A stretch of DNA of 55,798 nucleotides from JAIVJG01 sp964236735 (GTDB taxonomy: Bacteria > Acidobacteriota > Blastocatellia > Pyrinomonadales > Pyrinomonadaceae). The stretch covers positions 1 to 55,798 of the forward strand of contig CAXSFM010000025.1 of NCBI GenBank assembly GCA_964236735.1, read 5' to 3'. Numbering within the stretch: position 1 is the stretch's first letter; each line of letters starts with the position of its first letter. The translations under genes were made by a program, and so were the position numbers. Below are positions 41,427-50,238 of the stretch, in pieces. The notes beneath the pieces were generated by a model, which made no database searches, had not been told where the DNA came from, and worked only from the letters and a program-made list of their open reading frames with translations.

Positions 41427-42506
41427 ATGAGCGAAAGCAGCACGCATACGGCCAGTAATAATAGTCTCGCACGGCCTCTCATCCTCGTCGCCGTCATTCT
41501 CTTCATCTACTGGAGCGTGCTTGCGCGGCTCACGCGGCTGTGGTGGGAAGATGAAAACTACTCGCACGGCTTGCTGATTCCTTTCATCATCGCTTACATC
41601 CTGTGGTCGGAGCGCGACATGTTCAAGCGCGTGCCGAAGCGGCCTGCGTTGTGGTGGGGCGCGGCGGGCGTCGTGTGCGGGCTGCTCGCTTTGTGGGCGG
41701 GCACGGCGGGCGCGGAGCAGTTCGTGCAACGCACGTCGCTCGTGCTGTTGCTCGGCGGCGTGGTCGTGTACTTCTGGGGCTTCGCGATGCTGCGGCGCGT
41801 GCTCGTGCCTCTGCTGTTGCTGGCGCTGGCGATTCCGATCCCGAACATTATCTTTAACAAGGTCGCGTTTCCGCTCCAACTCTTCGCATCACAGTGCGCG
41901 GTCTGGGCGATGCGCCTGTTCAATATCCCTGTGCTGCGCGAGGGCAATATCATCGAGTTGCTGCCGCTCAACTCGACGGTGACGAAGAAACTCGAAGTGG
42001 TCGAAGCCTGTAGCGGCATCCGCAGTTTGATGACGCTCGTGACGCTGGCCGTCGTCTTCGCATATTTCACGAGTCCCGGTCGCGTTGATGACAAGGGCGC
42101 GGGCGATGGTGGTGGTGGCAGCGGCGATAGCGCGGAGGTTGAGCGCGCGACGACAAGACAGCGTGGCGCGACGCTGTTTAGTTTCTGGCGCGGGGTGTTG
42201 CTGGTGCTGGCCGCCGTGCCGATTGCGATTATCACGAACGCGATGCGCGTGAGCGGGACTGGCGTCCTCTCGCGTTACTACGGGACGGAAATCGCGGACG
42301 GGTTCTTCCATTCTTTCTCAGGCTGGGTGATGTATATCGTCGCGTTCCTGCTGCTCTTCGCGCTGGGATGGTTGATTGACCGTTTCAATTTTGGACGCAG
42401 TCGTGGCAAAGGTGGTGGCAGCAGCAGTGACAGTGAGAAAGTCTCGCCGTCAACGGCTTCCGCGACAACGATGTCTTCTGTGAGCGGCGAGAGCGGGATC
42501 GGATAA
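41427..42506 (+). CDS. exosortase (exosortase/archaeosortase family transpeptidase)
   Basis: This 359-residue polytopic membrane protein has the exosortase catalytic triad: Cys195 in VVEACSGIRSLM, Arg274 in ITNAMRVSG and His295 in FFHSFSGWVMY. Exosortases cleave C-terminal sorting signals (PEP-CTERM type) on exported proteins. The neighbouring genes match the XrtA type, but the subtype is not proven. Between Cys and Arg, residues ~213-245 form a Gly/Asp/Ser-rich insert (DDKGAGDGGGGSGDSAEV) that I would not expect in the family. I placed the start at ATG 41427; the frame upstream lacks family sequence. No PEP-CTERM substrate is encoded in the window. Confidence 0.88.
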   Translation: MSESSTHTASNNSLARPLILVAVILFIYWSVLARLTRLWWEDENYSHGLLIPFIIAYILWSERDMFKRVPKRPALWWGAAGVVCGLLALWAGTAGAEQFVQRTSLVLLLGGVVVYFWGFAMLRRVLVPLLLLALAIPIPNIIFNKVAFPLQLFASQCAVWAMRLFNIPVLREGNIIELLPLNSTVTKKLEVVEACSGIRSLMTLVTLAVVFAYFTSPGRVDDKGAGDGGGGSGDSAEVERATTRQRGATLFSFWRGVLLVLAAVPIAIITNAMRVSGTGVLSRYYGTEIADGFFHSFSGWVMYIVAFLLLFALGWLIDRFNFGRSRGKGGGSSSDSEKVSPSTASATTMSSVSGESGIG

Positions 42507-42513
42507 GAGTTTG

Positions 42514-43167
42514 ATGAAAGCGGAGGCGAAACATTTTTGGGCGCTCGTTGTGTTGCTCGTGCTGGGCGGCGTGCTCATCAACATGCTCGAACTGACGGGC
42601 GAGGCTCGCGTCGCACGCGCGTCGCTGCACGAATTCCCGTCTGAAGTCGGCGCGTGGAAACAATCGAGGCCGGACGCGCGTTTCGACGCCGCGACCGAAG
42701 CGATTTTGCGCGCGGACGATTACGTGCAGCGCGACTATTATGCGGCGGACGGGCGCACCGCCGCGCTCTACATCGGCTACTACGCCACCCAACGCACGGG
42801 CGCGACCTATCACAGTCCGCTCAACTGCCTGCCCGGTTCGGGCTGGACGCTCAACGATGCGGCGCACGTTCTCGTCACGCCCGCCGGCGGCACGGCTCAC
42901 GCTTTCGAGGCCAACCGTTACGTGATTCAAAACGGCGCAGACCGCGAACTGCTCATCTACTGGTATCAGGGACGCGGGCGTGCGACGGCGAGCGAGTATT
43001 GGGACAAAGTCTATACGGTGTTCGACAGCGCGCGCCGGCGTCGCTCGGACGGCGCGATGGTGCGCGTGCTGGTTCCCGTCGTGCATTCGGACGAGGAAGC
43101 TCTGGCGACGGCGACGGCCTTCGCCGCGCAGATTGCGCCGGAGTTGTCGCGCTTCGTGCCCGATTAA
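42514..43167 (+). CDS. epsI: EpsI family exosortase-associated protein
   Basis: The protein has 217 residues with one N-terminal membrane segment (FWALVVLLVLGGVLINML), then the EpsI/DUF3485 domain: LHEFPSEVGAWKQSR, IGYYATQRTGATYHSP and LNCLPGSGW, and LLIYWYQGRGR. EpsI proteins are the regular partners of EPS-type exosortases, either separate or fused. The start is ATG 42514, 7 nt after the exosortase stop; a TTG just before it is also in frame. Confidence 0.88.
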   Translation: MKAEAKHFWALVVLLVLGGVLINMLELTGEARVARASLHEFPSEVGAWKQSRPDARFDAATEAILRADDYVQRDYYAADGRTAALYIGYYATQRTGATYHSPLNCLPGSGWTLNDAAHVLVTPAGGTAHAFEANRYVIQNGADRELLIYWYQGRGRATASEYWDKVYTVFDSARRRRSDGAMVRVLVPVVHSDEEALATATAFAAQIAPELSRFVPD

Positions 43168-43639
43168 GCGGGCGCGAAAATTTACGCGCAAGTGGGTTGG
43201 TGTTACAGGAAAAGACGCGCGATTCGGCGTTTTGATAGACTGTCTCACTTGAAGAGGTTCAAGCGAGACGAGAGAGATGTAAAGCGTTCGGTTCTTAATT
43301 TTGACAATCTGAGGCTGAACAACGTAACTTCGCGCAAGGCTTGAGGCGTTTGCCCCGCCGCGAGTGTCTGTCGAAATAATGTTGTCGGGAAAAGGCGGAG
43401 AGCGGCGCGTTGAGGTGTCACAACCCATTCGCGTTTAATTCTCACGCACATCCCTTCCAGCTTCGTGCTATCGTTGAATCGTCCACGAGGAAGAGACGCA
43501 GCTTTGCCCGTTGCGCCGCTGAAACTCAAGACGATTCTATTTGCCGCATAGCAGACTGATTTGCCCGATGACAGCCGGTTGCCCCGGCTCAAGTCGCGCC
43601 GCATCAGCGCTGCTCTTAAATGTAAGGAGTGCCGGTTCA
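43168..43639. other. 472-bp gap with hairpins and promoter
   Basis: No gene is seen. A small GCGCG/CGCGC hairpin (43172-43189) and an 11-bp stem (GTCTC-a-CTTGA / TCAAG-c-GAGAC, 43242-43268) follow epsI. A promoter-like element comes next, and AGCCGG-TTGCC-CCGGCT lies about 60 nt before the next start. This is the boundary between the exosortase unit and the export operon. Confidence 0.5.
43301..43330 (+). promoter_or_regulatory. promoter of prsT-wzz-kinase operon
   Basis: TTGACA (43301-43306), an 18-nt spacer and TAACTT (43325-43330). The -35 is consensus. It would drive the genes from 43640 to 51627 with a leader of about 300 nt. Confidence 0.5.
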
Positions 43640-46066
43640 ATGAATGTTCAAGAGTGCCCGCGCGCCCGCGCTTTCAGGGCGTGCCTGCTGATTTTGCTCG
43701 CCGTCGCCGCGCTCGCGGCAGTCAGTTGTTCCAATCCCGAAAAAGCCAAAGCCGAACACGTCGCGCGTGGCGAAGCTCTGCTCAAAGACGGCAAGTATCA
43801 GGAAGCCACCATCGAGTTTCGCAACGCCATCCAGATTGACGACAAGCTGGCGGCGGCGCACTGGGGACTCGCGCAGGCTTACGAAAAACTTGAGCGCACC
43901 GGCGAGACGCTCGACGAATTGCAGAAGACCGTGCGGCTCGACCCCGCGAACGTTCCCGCGCGTTTGAAACTCGGCAACGCTTACATCCAGGCCTACAGCG
44001 CACAGAAACAAAAGACGCCGGAGTATCTCACCGAGGCCGAACGCTTCGCCAACGAAATTCTCGCGAAGGATGAGAAGAGCATTGACGGGCAGATTCTGCT
44101 GGCGAACGTTCTCTTCCTCAAAGGCCAGCCCGATCAGGCGCTCGCCAAACTCAAGTACGCGATCAGCCTCGACCCGCAGCGCATCGAATCCTACATGGGA
44201 CTCGCGCGCTTCTACGTCAACACGGGGAAGAACTCGGACGCCGAAGCGACTTACCGTCAAGCCATCACACTCAACGAACACTCTTCGCTCGCGCACATCG
44301 AGTTCGGGCGTTTCCTCGTCCAGACGAATCGCTCCGAGCAGGCCGAAGCCGAATTCCAGAAGGCGGTCGAGGTTGACGGCAATAATCGCGACGTGCGTTG
44401 GGTGCTCGCCAGTTACTATCTCGTCAATCGCCGGATGGACAAGGCCGAAGAGGCTTACAAAAATTGGGCGCAGCTTGACTGGGACAAGCCCGAAGGCCGC
44501 GCGCGTCTCGCGGATTTTTACGCCACCGTCGGACGCTACGACGACGCGGCGAACATCTATCAAGAGGTCACGACGAAGTGGCCTGAATACACGCGCGGGC
44601 GTTACCGTCTCGGCGAAATCATGCTCCAGCGCGGCGACGTGGCGGGCGCGAACGTGCAAGTCGCGGAACTCATCAAGACCAACGCGCGCGACGCCGACGC
44701 GCTTTTCCTGCGCGCGCGCATGAACCTCGCGAGCAACAAGCCCAAAGACGCCATCAACGATTTGAAGACCGTGCTCGATCAGGAGCCGCGCTCGCAACTC
44801 GGCCTCTATTACATGTCCGAGGCGCTCTACCGCGACGGCCAACTCGAACCCGCACGCGCGCGCGCCGGCGAGCTTGAGCGTTACTACCCGGACTTTCTTC
44901 CCGCCAAACTTTTGCAGGTGCGAATCAACTCCGACTCCGGCGATGCGAACGCCGCGCGACAACTCGCCACAGACTTGCTTGACCGCATCTCGAAGACCGC
45001 GCCGAGCGGCGTCCAGTCTCCGCAGTTGCTTGCAGACTTGAAGACCGACACGCTCATCCTGCGCGGCAAGGCCAATCTGAGCCTCAAGGCTTCGCCCGCC
45101 GCGCGCGCCGATTTTGACGCCGCGCGCGTCAACTCGCCCAATTCGCCGCAGCCTTACGTCAATCTCGCGGACGTGGCCTACGCCGAAGGCAAGCGCGACG
45201 AGGCCGAACAGAATCTGGAACGCGCGCTCGCGCTCGACAAGACGAACTTTCAGGCGCTCAACGGTTTCGTTAATTTGATGTCGTCCGAGAAAAGGCTTGA
45301 TGTCGCGCGCGCGCGCATGGATCAACTCGCCGCCGCGCAGCCAAACAACGCCGCGCTGCAATACATGCGCGCGCAGGCTTACCGCAACGGCAACGACCAG
45401 CAGCCGCCCGACGGCGCGCGCACCGAAGAGTATCTGCGCCGCGCCATCGAGATTGACCCCGATTACATTCCGGCGTACTCCGCGCTCGGCGAAATCTACT
45501 TCGCCACGAATCGCACGGATGAAGCCATCGCCGAATATCGCAAAATCACGGAGCGGCACGCGGACTACGTTGACGCTTATCGCAAGCTCGGCATGATCGA
45601 AGCGGGACGCCAGAATCTCGACGCGGCGGAGCAGTATTATCGTCGCGCCCTCGAAATCGAGCCGGATGAGACCATCGCGTCCAACAACCTCGCGATGCTC
45701 TACGCTGATCACGACAAGGGCAACGGCGACGAGGCGATACGGCTCGCGCAGGGCGTCGTCCGGCGTTTCCCGAATGATCCCGGCTTCGCCGACACGCTCG
45801 GTTGGGTCTATTACAAAAAAGGACTCTTCCCGGCGGCGGTCGAGCAGTTGCAGAAGGCTGCGAACGGCGCGGCGGCGCAGGGCGGCGACAACTCGCTCTA
45901 TCGTTATCACCTCGGCATGGCGCTCAACAGCAAGGGCGACAAGGCCGGCGCGCGTCGCGAACTGCAAAAGTCGTCTGCCCTCTTCGATCAGGAGGGGAAT
46001 CGTCCCTTCAAATCGCCGACGCCCACTCCTATTGAAGAAGTGCGGCGTGTGCTGGCGAGTTTGTAA
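43640..46066 (+). CDS. prsT: TPR-repeat lipoprotein, PrsT-like
   Basis: The protein has 808 residues. A lipoprotein signal (LLILLAVAALAAVSC, Cys30 as lipid site) precedes more than fifteen TPR units, starting KAEHVARGEALLKDGKYQEA and ending near residue 780. Length, lipobox and TPR content match the PEP-CTERM-system TPR lipoprotein PrsT. Such proteins are thought to scaffold periplasmic polysaccharide export. The start is ATG 43640 with TAAGGAG 11 nt upstream. A frame open upstream to 43541 adds no conserved sequence. Confidence 0.85.
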   Translation: MNVQECPRARAFRACLLILLAVAALAAVSCSNPEKAKAEHVARGEALLKDGKYQEATIEFRNAIQIDDKLAAAHWGLAQAYEKLERTGETLDELQKTVRLDPANVPARLKLGNAYIQAYSAQKQKTPEYLTEAERFANEILAKDEKSIDGQILLANVLFLKGQPDQALAKLKYAISLDPQRIESYMGLARFYVNTGKNSDAEATYRQAITLNEHSSLAHIEFGRFLVQTNRSEQAEAEFQKAVEVDGNNRDVRWVLASYYLVNRRMDKAEEAYKNWAQLDWDKPEGRARLADFYATVGRYDDAANIYQEVTTKWPEYTRGRYRLGEIMLQRGDVAGANVQVAELIKTNARDADALFLRARMNLASNKPKDAINDLKTVLDQEPRSQLGLYYMSEALYRDGQLEPARARAGELERYYPDFLPAKLLQVRINSDSGDANAARQLATDLLDRISKTAPSGVQSPQLLADLKTDTLILRGKANLSLKASPAARADFDAARVNSPNSPQPYVNLADVAYAEGKRDEAEQNLERALALDKTNFQALNGFVNLMSSEKRLDVARARMDQLAAAQPNNAALQYMRAQAYRNGNDQQPPDGARTEEYLRRAIEIDPDYIPAYSALGEIYFATNRTDEAIAEYRKITERHADYVDAYRKLGMIEAGRQNLDAAEQYYRRALEIEPDETIASNNLAMLYADHDKGNGDEAIRLAQGVVRRFPNDPGFADTLGWVYYKKGLFPAAVEQLQKAANGAAAQGGDNSLYRYHLGMALNSKGDKAGARRELQKSSALFDQEGNRPFKSPTPTPIEEVRRVLASL

Positions 46067-46069
46067 CGA

Positions 46070-46155
46070 AATGATGGACGATGAACGCGGAATGATGAAT
46101 GACAGACAAGAGCCTTGTCCTTCATTCAACACTCATCACTGCCGCATTCATCATT
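46070..46155. repeat. palindromic repeat, TCATCATTCCGC family
   Basis: The left arm (46070-46102) is built on GCGGAATGATGAATGA and the right arm (46121-46155) on its complement, around a short ACAAG/CTTGT hairpin. It is the same family as the inner palindrome at 27825-27903. It fills the gap between prsT and the chain-length gene. Confidence 0.75.
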
Positions 46156-46170
46156 TAGCCTGGAGAAGTT

Positions 46171-47802
46171 ATGAGTGTTGAATTCAGACAACGTACGCCC
46201 GCCGAATACGCGCAGATGTTGTGGCGGCGCAAGTGGCTGATCATTTTGCCGACGCTGGCGGTGACGCTGGCGGTGGGGTCGGTCGTGTGGAAGTTGCCGG
46301 ACGTTTACGAGTCAACGACTTTGTTGACCGTCAAACCGTCGAGCATCTCGTCTAACATCGTGCCGCAGTTGCCGGAAAACGATCTGACCGTCCGCATCAA
46401 CAACATCGGGCAGGAAGTCGTCAGCCGCAGCGCGCTCGAACCCTTGATTACCAAGTACAACCTCTATGCGGTCGAGCGTTCGCGCGGCGAGGCGATGGAG
46501 TCGCTCATCGAGCGGATGCGTACCAGAGACATCAACGTGAAAATCAACACCAGCCGCAACGATGTGACCAACGGCTTCTATCTCTCTTTCCGCAGCAGCG
46601 ACCGCGACCCGCGCGTCACGCAGCAAGTGACCGCCGAACTCGCCTCGAAATACGTCGTCGCCGAGACGAAGAATGCCGGCGAAGTGTCCACGCTTACCAA
46701 AGAATTTTTCCAGAACAAGATGCAACAGGCGAAGGACGAACTCGACGCCATAGACAAGCAGCGGCTGGAATTTATGCAGGCGCACTCGCAGAGTTTGCCT
46801 TCGCAGGCGGCGGCGCTCATCGGCCAGTTGGCTGGCTTGCGCGAGGAGCAGAAGTCGCGCATCAACGAAGTCGGACGCCTGAGCGACCAGATCGCCTCTA
46901 ATAACAAGCTGCTCGCAGACCTCTCGAAGTCGAATACACAGGGCGTCGAGGAGATCATTGCACAGATGACCGACCCGAAGTCCACCGCCGCTTACGCGGA
47001 ATTGATGAAGCGCAAGTCGCAGCTAGAATCGGACAGGCAGGCGCTCCGCAAGCAGTTCACGGCGAAGCACCCGGACGTAATTACCGTGCAGAGCCAGATT
47101 GATTCCGTGCAGGAGCAGATGGCCGAGATGGTGGAAGACAACAAGCGCAAGGTCGAGGAGCAGCGTAAGCGTCTTGACGTGCGGGTTGACCCGCGCATCG
47201 CCTCTTACAATGCCGAGAACGGGCGGCTCGACGGCGAGGTCAAGCGTCAACGGACTTTGCTCGCGCAGACCGAATCGCAGATCGCTTCCATCGAAGGACA
47301 AATCAACGGCATGTCCGGCACCGAAGTGGGCCTGGAAGCCATCAACCGTGAATACCAATCGAAGAAGAGCGTCTATGACACTCTCTTAGAGCAGCAGCAG
47401 AAAGCGATCATCACTTCCGACATCACCGCCAGCGCGCAGGGCGAGACGATTTCCGTCATTGACTCGGCCAACTTGCCGGAGCAGCCCGTCGCGCCGAAGC
47501 GTCCTCTGTTGATGGCGCTCGGCCTCTTCGCCGGTCTCGCGTGCGGACTGCTCTTTGCCGCGCTCTTTGAAGTGCCGCGCCTCCTGACGATTCAGACGAG
47601 CGTGGACGCGGAGCATTACACGGGCTTACCCGTCCTCATCTCTTTGCCGAACATGCTGACCCCGCGCGAGGAGCGACGCCTGAAAGCCCGCCGCTTCGCG
47701 CTCGCCTTCGCCGGCGTCATCGCAGCCATCGTCAGCGTCCCGGCGATGGCGTTGTTCCTGAAGCTGACGCATCTCATCGAGTTGTTTGCATCGAGAGGAT
47801 GA
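46171..47802 (+). CDS. Wzz/GumC-type polysaccharide chain-length protein (exosortase-associated)
   Basis: The protein has 543 residues. An N-terminal cytoplasmic stretch and membrane helix (WLIILPTLAVTLAVGSVVW) lead into a Wzz domain (DVYESTTLLTVKPSS). A long coiled coil (near 180-390) follows, then the GNVR-type end TEVGLEAINREYQSKKSVYD. A PxxP-rich second helix (PEQPVAPKRPLLMALGLFAG) precedes a short C-terminal soluble part and a further hydrophobic helix. It regulates polymer length and bridges the cytoplasmic kinase with the export channel. GGAG lies 7 nt before the ATG. Confidence 0.87.
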   Translation: MSVEFRQRTPAEYAQMLWRRKWLIILPTLAVTLAVGSVVWKLPDVYESTTLLTVKPSSISSNIVPQLPENDLTVRINNIGQEVVSRSALEPLITKYNLYAVERSRGEAMESLIERMRTRDINVKINTSRNDVTNGFYLSFRSSDRDPRVTQQVTAELASKYVVAETKNAGEVSTLTKEFFQNKMQQAKDELDAIDKQRLEFMQAHSQSLPSQAAALIGQLAGLREEQKSRINEVGRLSDQIASNNKLLADLSKSNTQGVEEIIAQMTDPKSTAAYAELMKRKSQLESDRQALRKQFTAKHPDVITVQSQIDSVQEQMAEMVEDNKRKVEEQRKRLDVRVDPRIASYNAENGRLDGEVKRQRTLLAQTESQIASIEGQINGMSGTEVGLEAINREYQSKKSVYDTLLEQQQKAIITSDITASAQGETISVIDSANLPEQPVAPKRPLLMALGLFAGLACGLLFAALFEVPRLLTIQTSVDAEHYTGLPVLISLPNMLTPREERRLKARRFALAFAGVIAAIVSVPAMALFLKLTHLIELFASRG

Positions 47803-47809
47803 AAAAGAC

Positions 47810-47880
47810 GTGATGAGTGATGAGAGATAAGTGATAAGAAAAATCTCTTTCTCATCACTTATTACTCATCACTTATCACC
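47810..47880. repeat. palindromic repeat, ATCACTT-word family
   Basis: The left arm 47810-47840 (GTGATGAGTGATGAGAGATAA) and right arm 47848-47880 are inverted copies made of TCATCACTTAT-type words. It is related to the element at 7086-7150. It ends six nt before the GGAG site of the next gene. Confidence 0.75.
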
Positions 47881-47896
47881 GCTTTTGGAGACTTTG

Positions 47897-48997
47897 ATGT
47901 ACAGAGAATTTTACGGACTCAAAGAACTGCCGTTCGCGCTGACGCCCGACCCGCGCTTCATCTATTTCACTCCGTCGCATACGGAGGCGATGGCGAACCT
48001 GCATTACGGCATCGAGAGCGGCAAGGGCTTGATCGTCGTGACGGGCGAAGTCGGCACGGGCAAGACGACGATTCTGCGCTGGATGATGCAGAGGCTTGAC
48101 CGCACCGTCCTCGTCGCCTATCTCTTCAACCCGCGCATGACAGCCGCGGAGTTTTACCAGCACATCTCTTCGCCGAAGTTGCTCGATGTGCCCGACTGGC
48201 AGAACAAGTCTGAACTGCTCATCAGGCTCGGCGAAGTGTTGGAATCGCGACACGCGCGGGGACTGCGAACCGTGCTCATCATTGACGAGGCGCATGGTCT
48301 GTCGCCCGCCGTCCTCGAAGAGATACGCCTGCTCTCAAACTTCGAGAGTGATTCCGCCAAACAGTTGCAAATCGTCCTCACGGGACAGCCGGAGTTGCGC
48401 GACGTTTTGAACAACCCTGACTTGCGCCAACTTAAGCAGCGCGTCGCATTGCGTTGCGAGGTCAAGCCTTTGCCGAATATCGAAGAGACGGAGCGTTACA
48501 TCACTTCGCGCCTGCTCGCGGCGGGTGCGGAGCGGACGGACATTTTCTCGCCGCTGGCGATTGATTACATCTTTCGCTGCACTGAAGGCATTCCGCGTCA
48601 GGTCAATAATGTCTGCGACAACGCCTTGCTCGCGGGCTTCGCCGCCGGAACTGAAATTATCGGGCGCGCGATTATCGAAGAAGTCGCGGAGACTTTCGAC
48701 TTGCTGCCGGGCGCGGGACGCGGGCGACAGTTGGGCGTCGAGCGCGAAGAAGCGGCACGCATTTTCACCTCGACGGGACGCGCCGAATTGTGGGCGGCGG
48801 GCGCAGGGCTGCCGGATGATCGAAACGTCGCGCGCGCCAAGAAGGGCGTCGTGGCCGGCGCGTCGCAGGCCGCGCAGGAACGCGAGATGGAAGACGAGCT
48901 TGGTGCTCAAACGTCCGGCGCGGACAAGTCGGCGACGCCGGGCGCGGACGATCTCAGTCGCGCTTTTAACAACTGGGATCGCAAGGGAGATTTGTGA
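47897..48997 (+). CDS. ExeA-like AAA ATPase of exosortase/EPS locus
   Basis: The protein has 366 residues. The family opening MYREFYGLKELPFALTPDPR is complete at ATG 47897, with GGAG 7 nt upstream; the frame upstream is repeat-derived. Walker A is VTGEVGTGKTTILR (near 45-58), Walker B is VLIIDEAHGLSP (near 130) and a sensor-like GQPELRDVL follows. It matches the putative secretion ATPase of PEP-CTERM loci (TIGR03015-like) and general-secretion ExeA. The C-terminal ~90 residues are low-complexity. The stop overlaps the start of the next gene by one base. Confidence 0.87.
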   Translation: MYREFYGLKELPFALTPDPRFIYFTPSHTEAMANLHYGIESGKGLIVVTGEVGTGKTTILRWMMQRLDRTVLVAYLFNPRMTAAEFYQHISSPKLLDVPDWQNKSELLIRLGEVLESRHARGLRTVLIIDEAHGLSPAVLEEIRLLSNFESDSAKQLQIVLTGQPELRDVLNNPDLRQLKQRVALRCEVKPLPNIEETERYITSRLLAAGAERTDIFSPLAIDYIFRCTEGIPRQVNNVCDNALLAGFAAGTEIIGRAIIEEVAETFDLLPGAGRGRQLGVEREEAARIFTSTGRAELWAAGAGLPDDRNVARAKKGVVAGASQAAQEREMEDELGAQTSGADKSATPGADDLSRAFNNWDRKGDL

Positions 48998-50232
48998 TGG
49001 GCAGAGTCTATGAAGCATTGAAACGCGCCGCCGAATCGAACGGCGCGAACGGCACAACCAACGGGTCGAGCGAGAAGGGCATCGTGCTGGCGCGAGACGC
49101 GGAGCAGGACGAAGACACAAACGCCGCGCCGCACACGACGAACGGAATTTCGCCCGTCGCCGCGTCGTCGTCGAATGGCGCGTCAAACGGCAGCGCGCAC
49201 GCTTCCGGCAACGGCGCGACGAATGGCAACGGCCATGCGTCACCATCGTCATCTTCGCCAACGCGCATTGCCGCCGCTGCGTTGCATGACGCGCCGGAAC
49301 ATCTCTTTCGCGACTCGCAACACTTTACCGCGCCAAATTCGGCGCGCAGTTCAGCGTCCAATGAGCGCACCGGACAGTCGGTCGGGCAGGCACTCCCCGA
49401 CGGGCAGGCTTCGCGTGTGGCTGGGGCAACTTTGGGCGCTGTCGGTTCGACGCGCACGCCGGATTTCTTCACCATGGAGATTTCCGCCGCGCGCGTCGAA
49501 CCACATCTTATCGCCGTCACGCAACCGCGCTCCGGGCAGACCGAGCGTTATCGCTCGCTCCGCACGCGCGTCCTCCACGCGGGCGAGCGCAAAAAGTTGC
49601 AGGCCTTCGTCATCACAAGCTCCGGCATCATGGAAGGCAAAACGCTCACCGCCGTCAATCTTTCGTGGCTGCTCGCGCAGACCGACGGCGTGCGCGCTCT
49701 GTTGATTGACGGCGACTTGCGTAACCCTTGCTGCGCCGATTATTTCGGACTCGACGCGCCGGTCGGTCTCTCCGAAGTTCTCGCGGGCGAAGCGAAGCTC
49801 AACGATGCCATCATCAAACTGGAACCGGCGGGACTACATCTTTTGCCCGGCGGCTCGGCGCGCAACGACGTGGCGGAGTTGCTGTCGGGGCCGAAGTTCA
49901 GCGCGGTGCTCACGGAAGTGAGAAAGATGTTCGACTACATCATCATAGACGCGCCGCCGCTCGCCATCTTCACGGATGCGACGCTGCTCATCAATCGCGC
50001 CGACGCCGCTTTGATCGTGGCGCGTGCGGGCAAGACTCGTTACGCCGCGCTCGACCGCGTACTCGCGCCCGTCCAGCGCGAGCGTATTCTCGGCATCATC
50101 CTGAACGGCTCTGACGAAGAGATGAGCGAGCATGATTATTACTACCGTCGCTATTCACAGCGTCGCGATGTGGACGGCAGGGAAGTAACGCGCGAAGTCG
50201 TGCGCGGCGAGACGAGAGGCGAAGGGGAGTAA
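48997..50232 (+). CDS. tyrosine-protein kinase (BY-kinase, CpsD/CapB-like)
   Basis: The protein has 411 residues. The N-terminus MGRVYEALKRAAESNG is typical of exosortase-locus kinases. Residues ~20-95 are a Ser/Asn/Gly/Ala-rich linker. The kinase domain has a Walker A variant SSGIMEGKTLTAVNLS (near 208-223), Walker A' VRALLIDGDLRNP and Walker B YIIIDAPP. The C-terminus has a tyrosine cluster HDYYYRRYSQR, the expected autophosphorylation site. It partners the Wzz-type protein two genes upstream, which has no kinase domain of its own. GGGAGA precedes the ATG. Confidence 0.87.
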   Translation: MGRVYEALKRAAESNGANGTTNGSSEKGIVLARDAEQDEDTNAAPHTTNGISPVAASSSNGASNGSAHASGNGATNGNGHASPSSSSPTRIAAAALHDAPEHLFRDSQHFTAPNSARSSASNERTGQSVGQALPDGQASRVAGATLGAVGSTRTPDFFTMEISAARVEPHLIAVTQPRSGQTERYRSLRTRVLHAGERKKLQAFVITSSGIMEGKTLTAVNLSWLLAQTDGVRALLIDGDLRNPCCADYFGLDAPVGLSEVLAGEAKLNDAIIKLEPAGLHLLPGGSARNDVAELLSGPKFSAVLTEVRKMFDYIIIDAPPLAIFTDATLLINRADAALIVARAGKTRYAALDRVLAPVQRERILGIILNGSDEEMSEHDYYYRRYSQRRDVDGREVTREVVRGETRGEGE

Positions 50233-50238
50233 GCATCT

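Noticed and set aside
43637..46132. Long open frame on the minus strand opposite the prsT-like gene
   Set aside because: It mirrors the real TPR gene in a GC-rich codon pattern, is Arg/Val-rich without domains, and has no supported start; the same holds for the minus frames at 16746-18734, 2827-3735 and 27900-29255.
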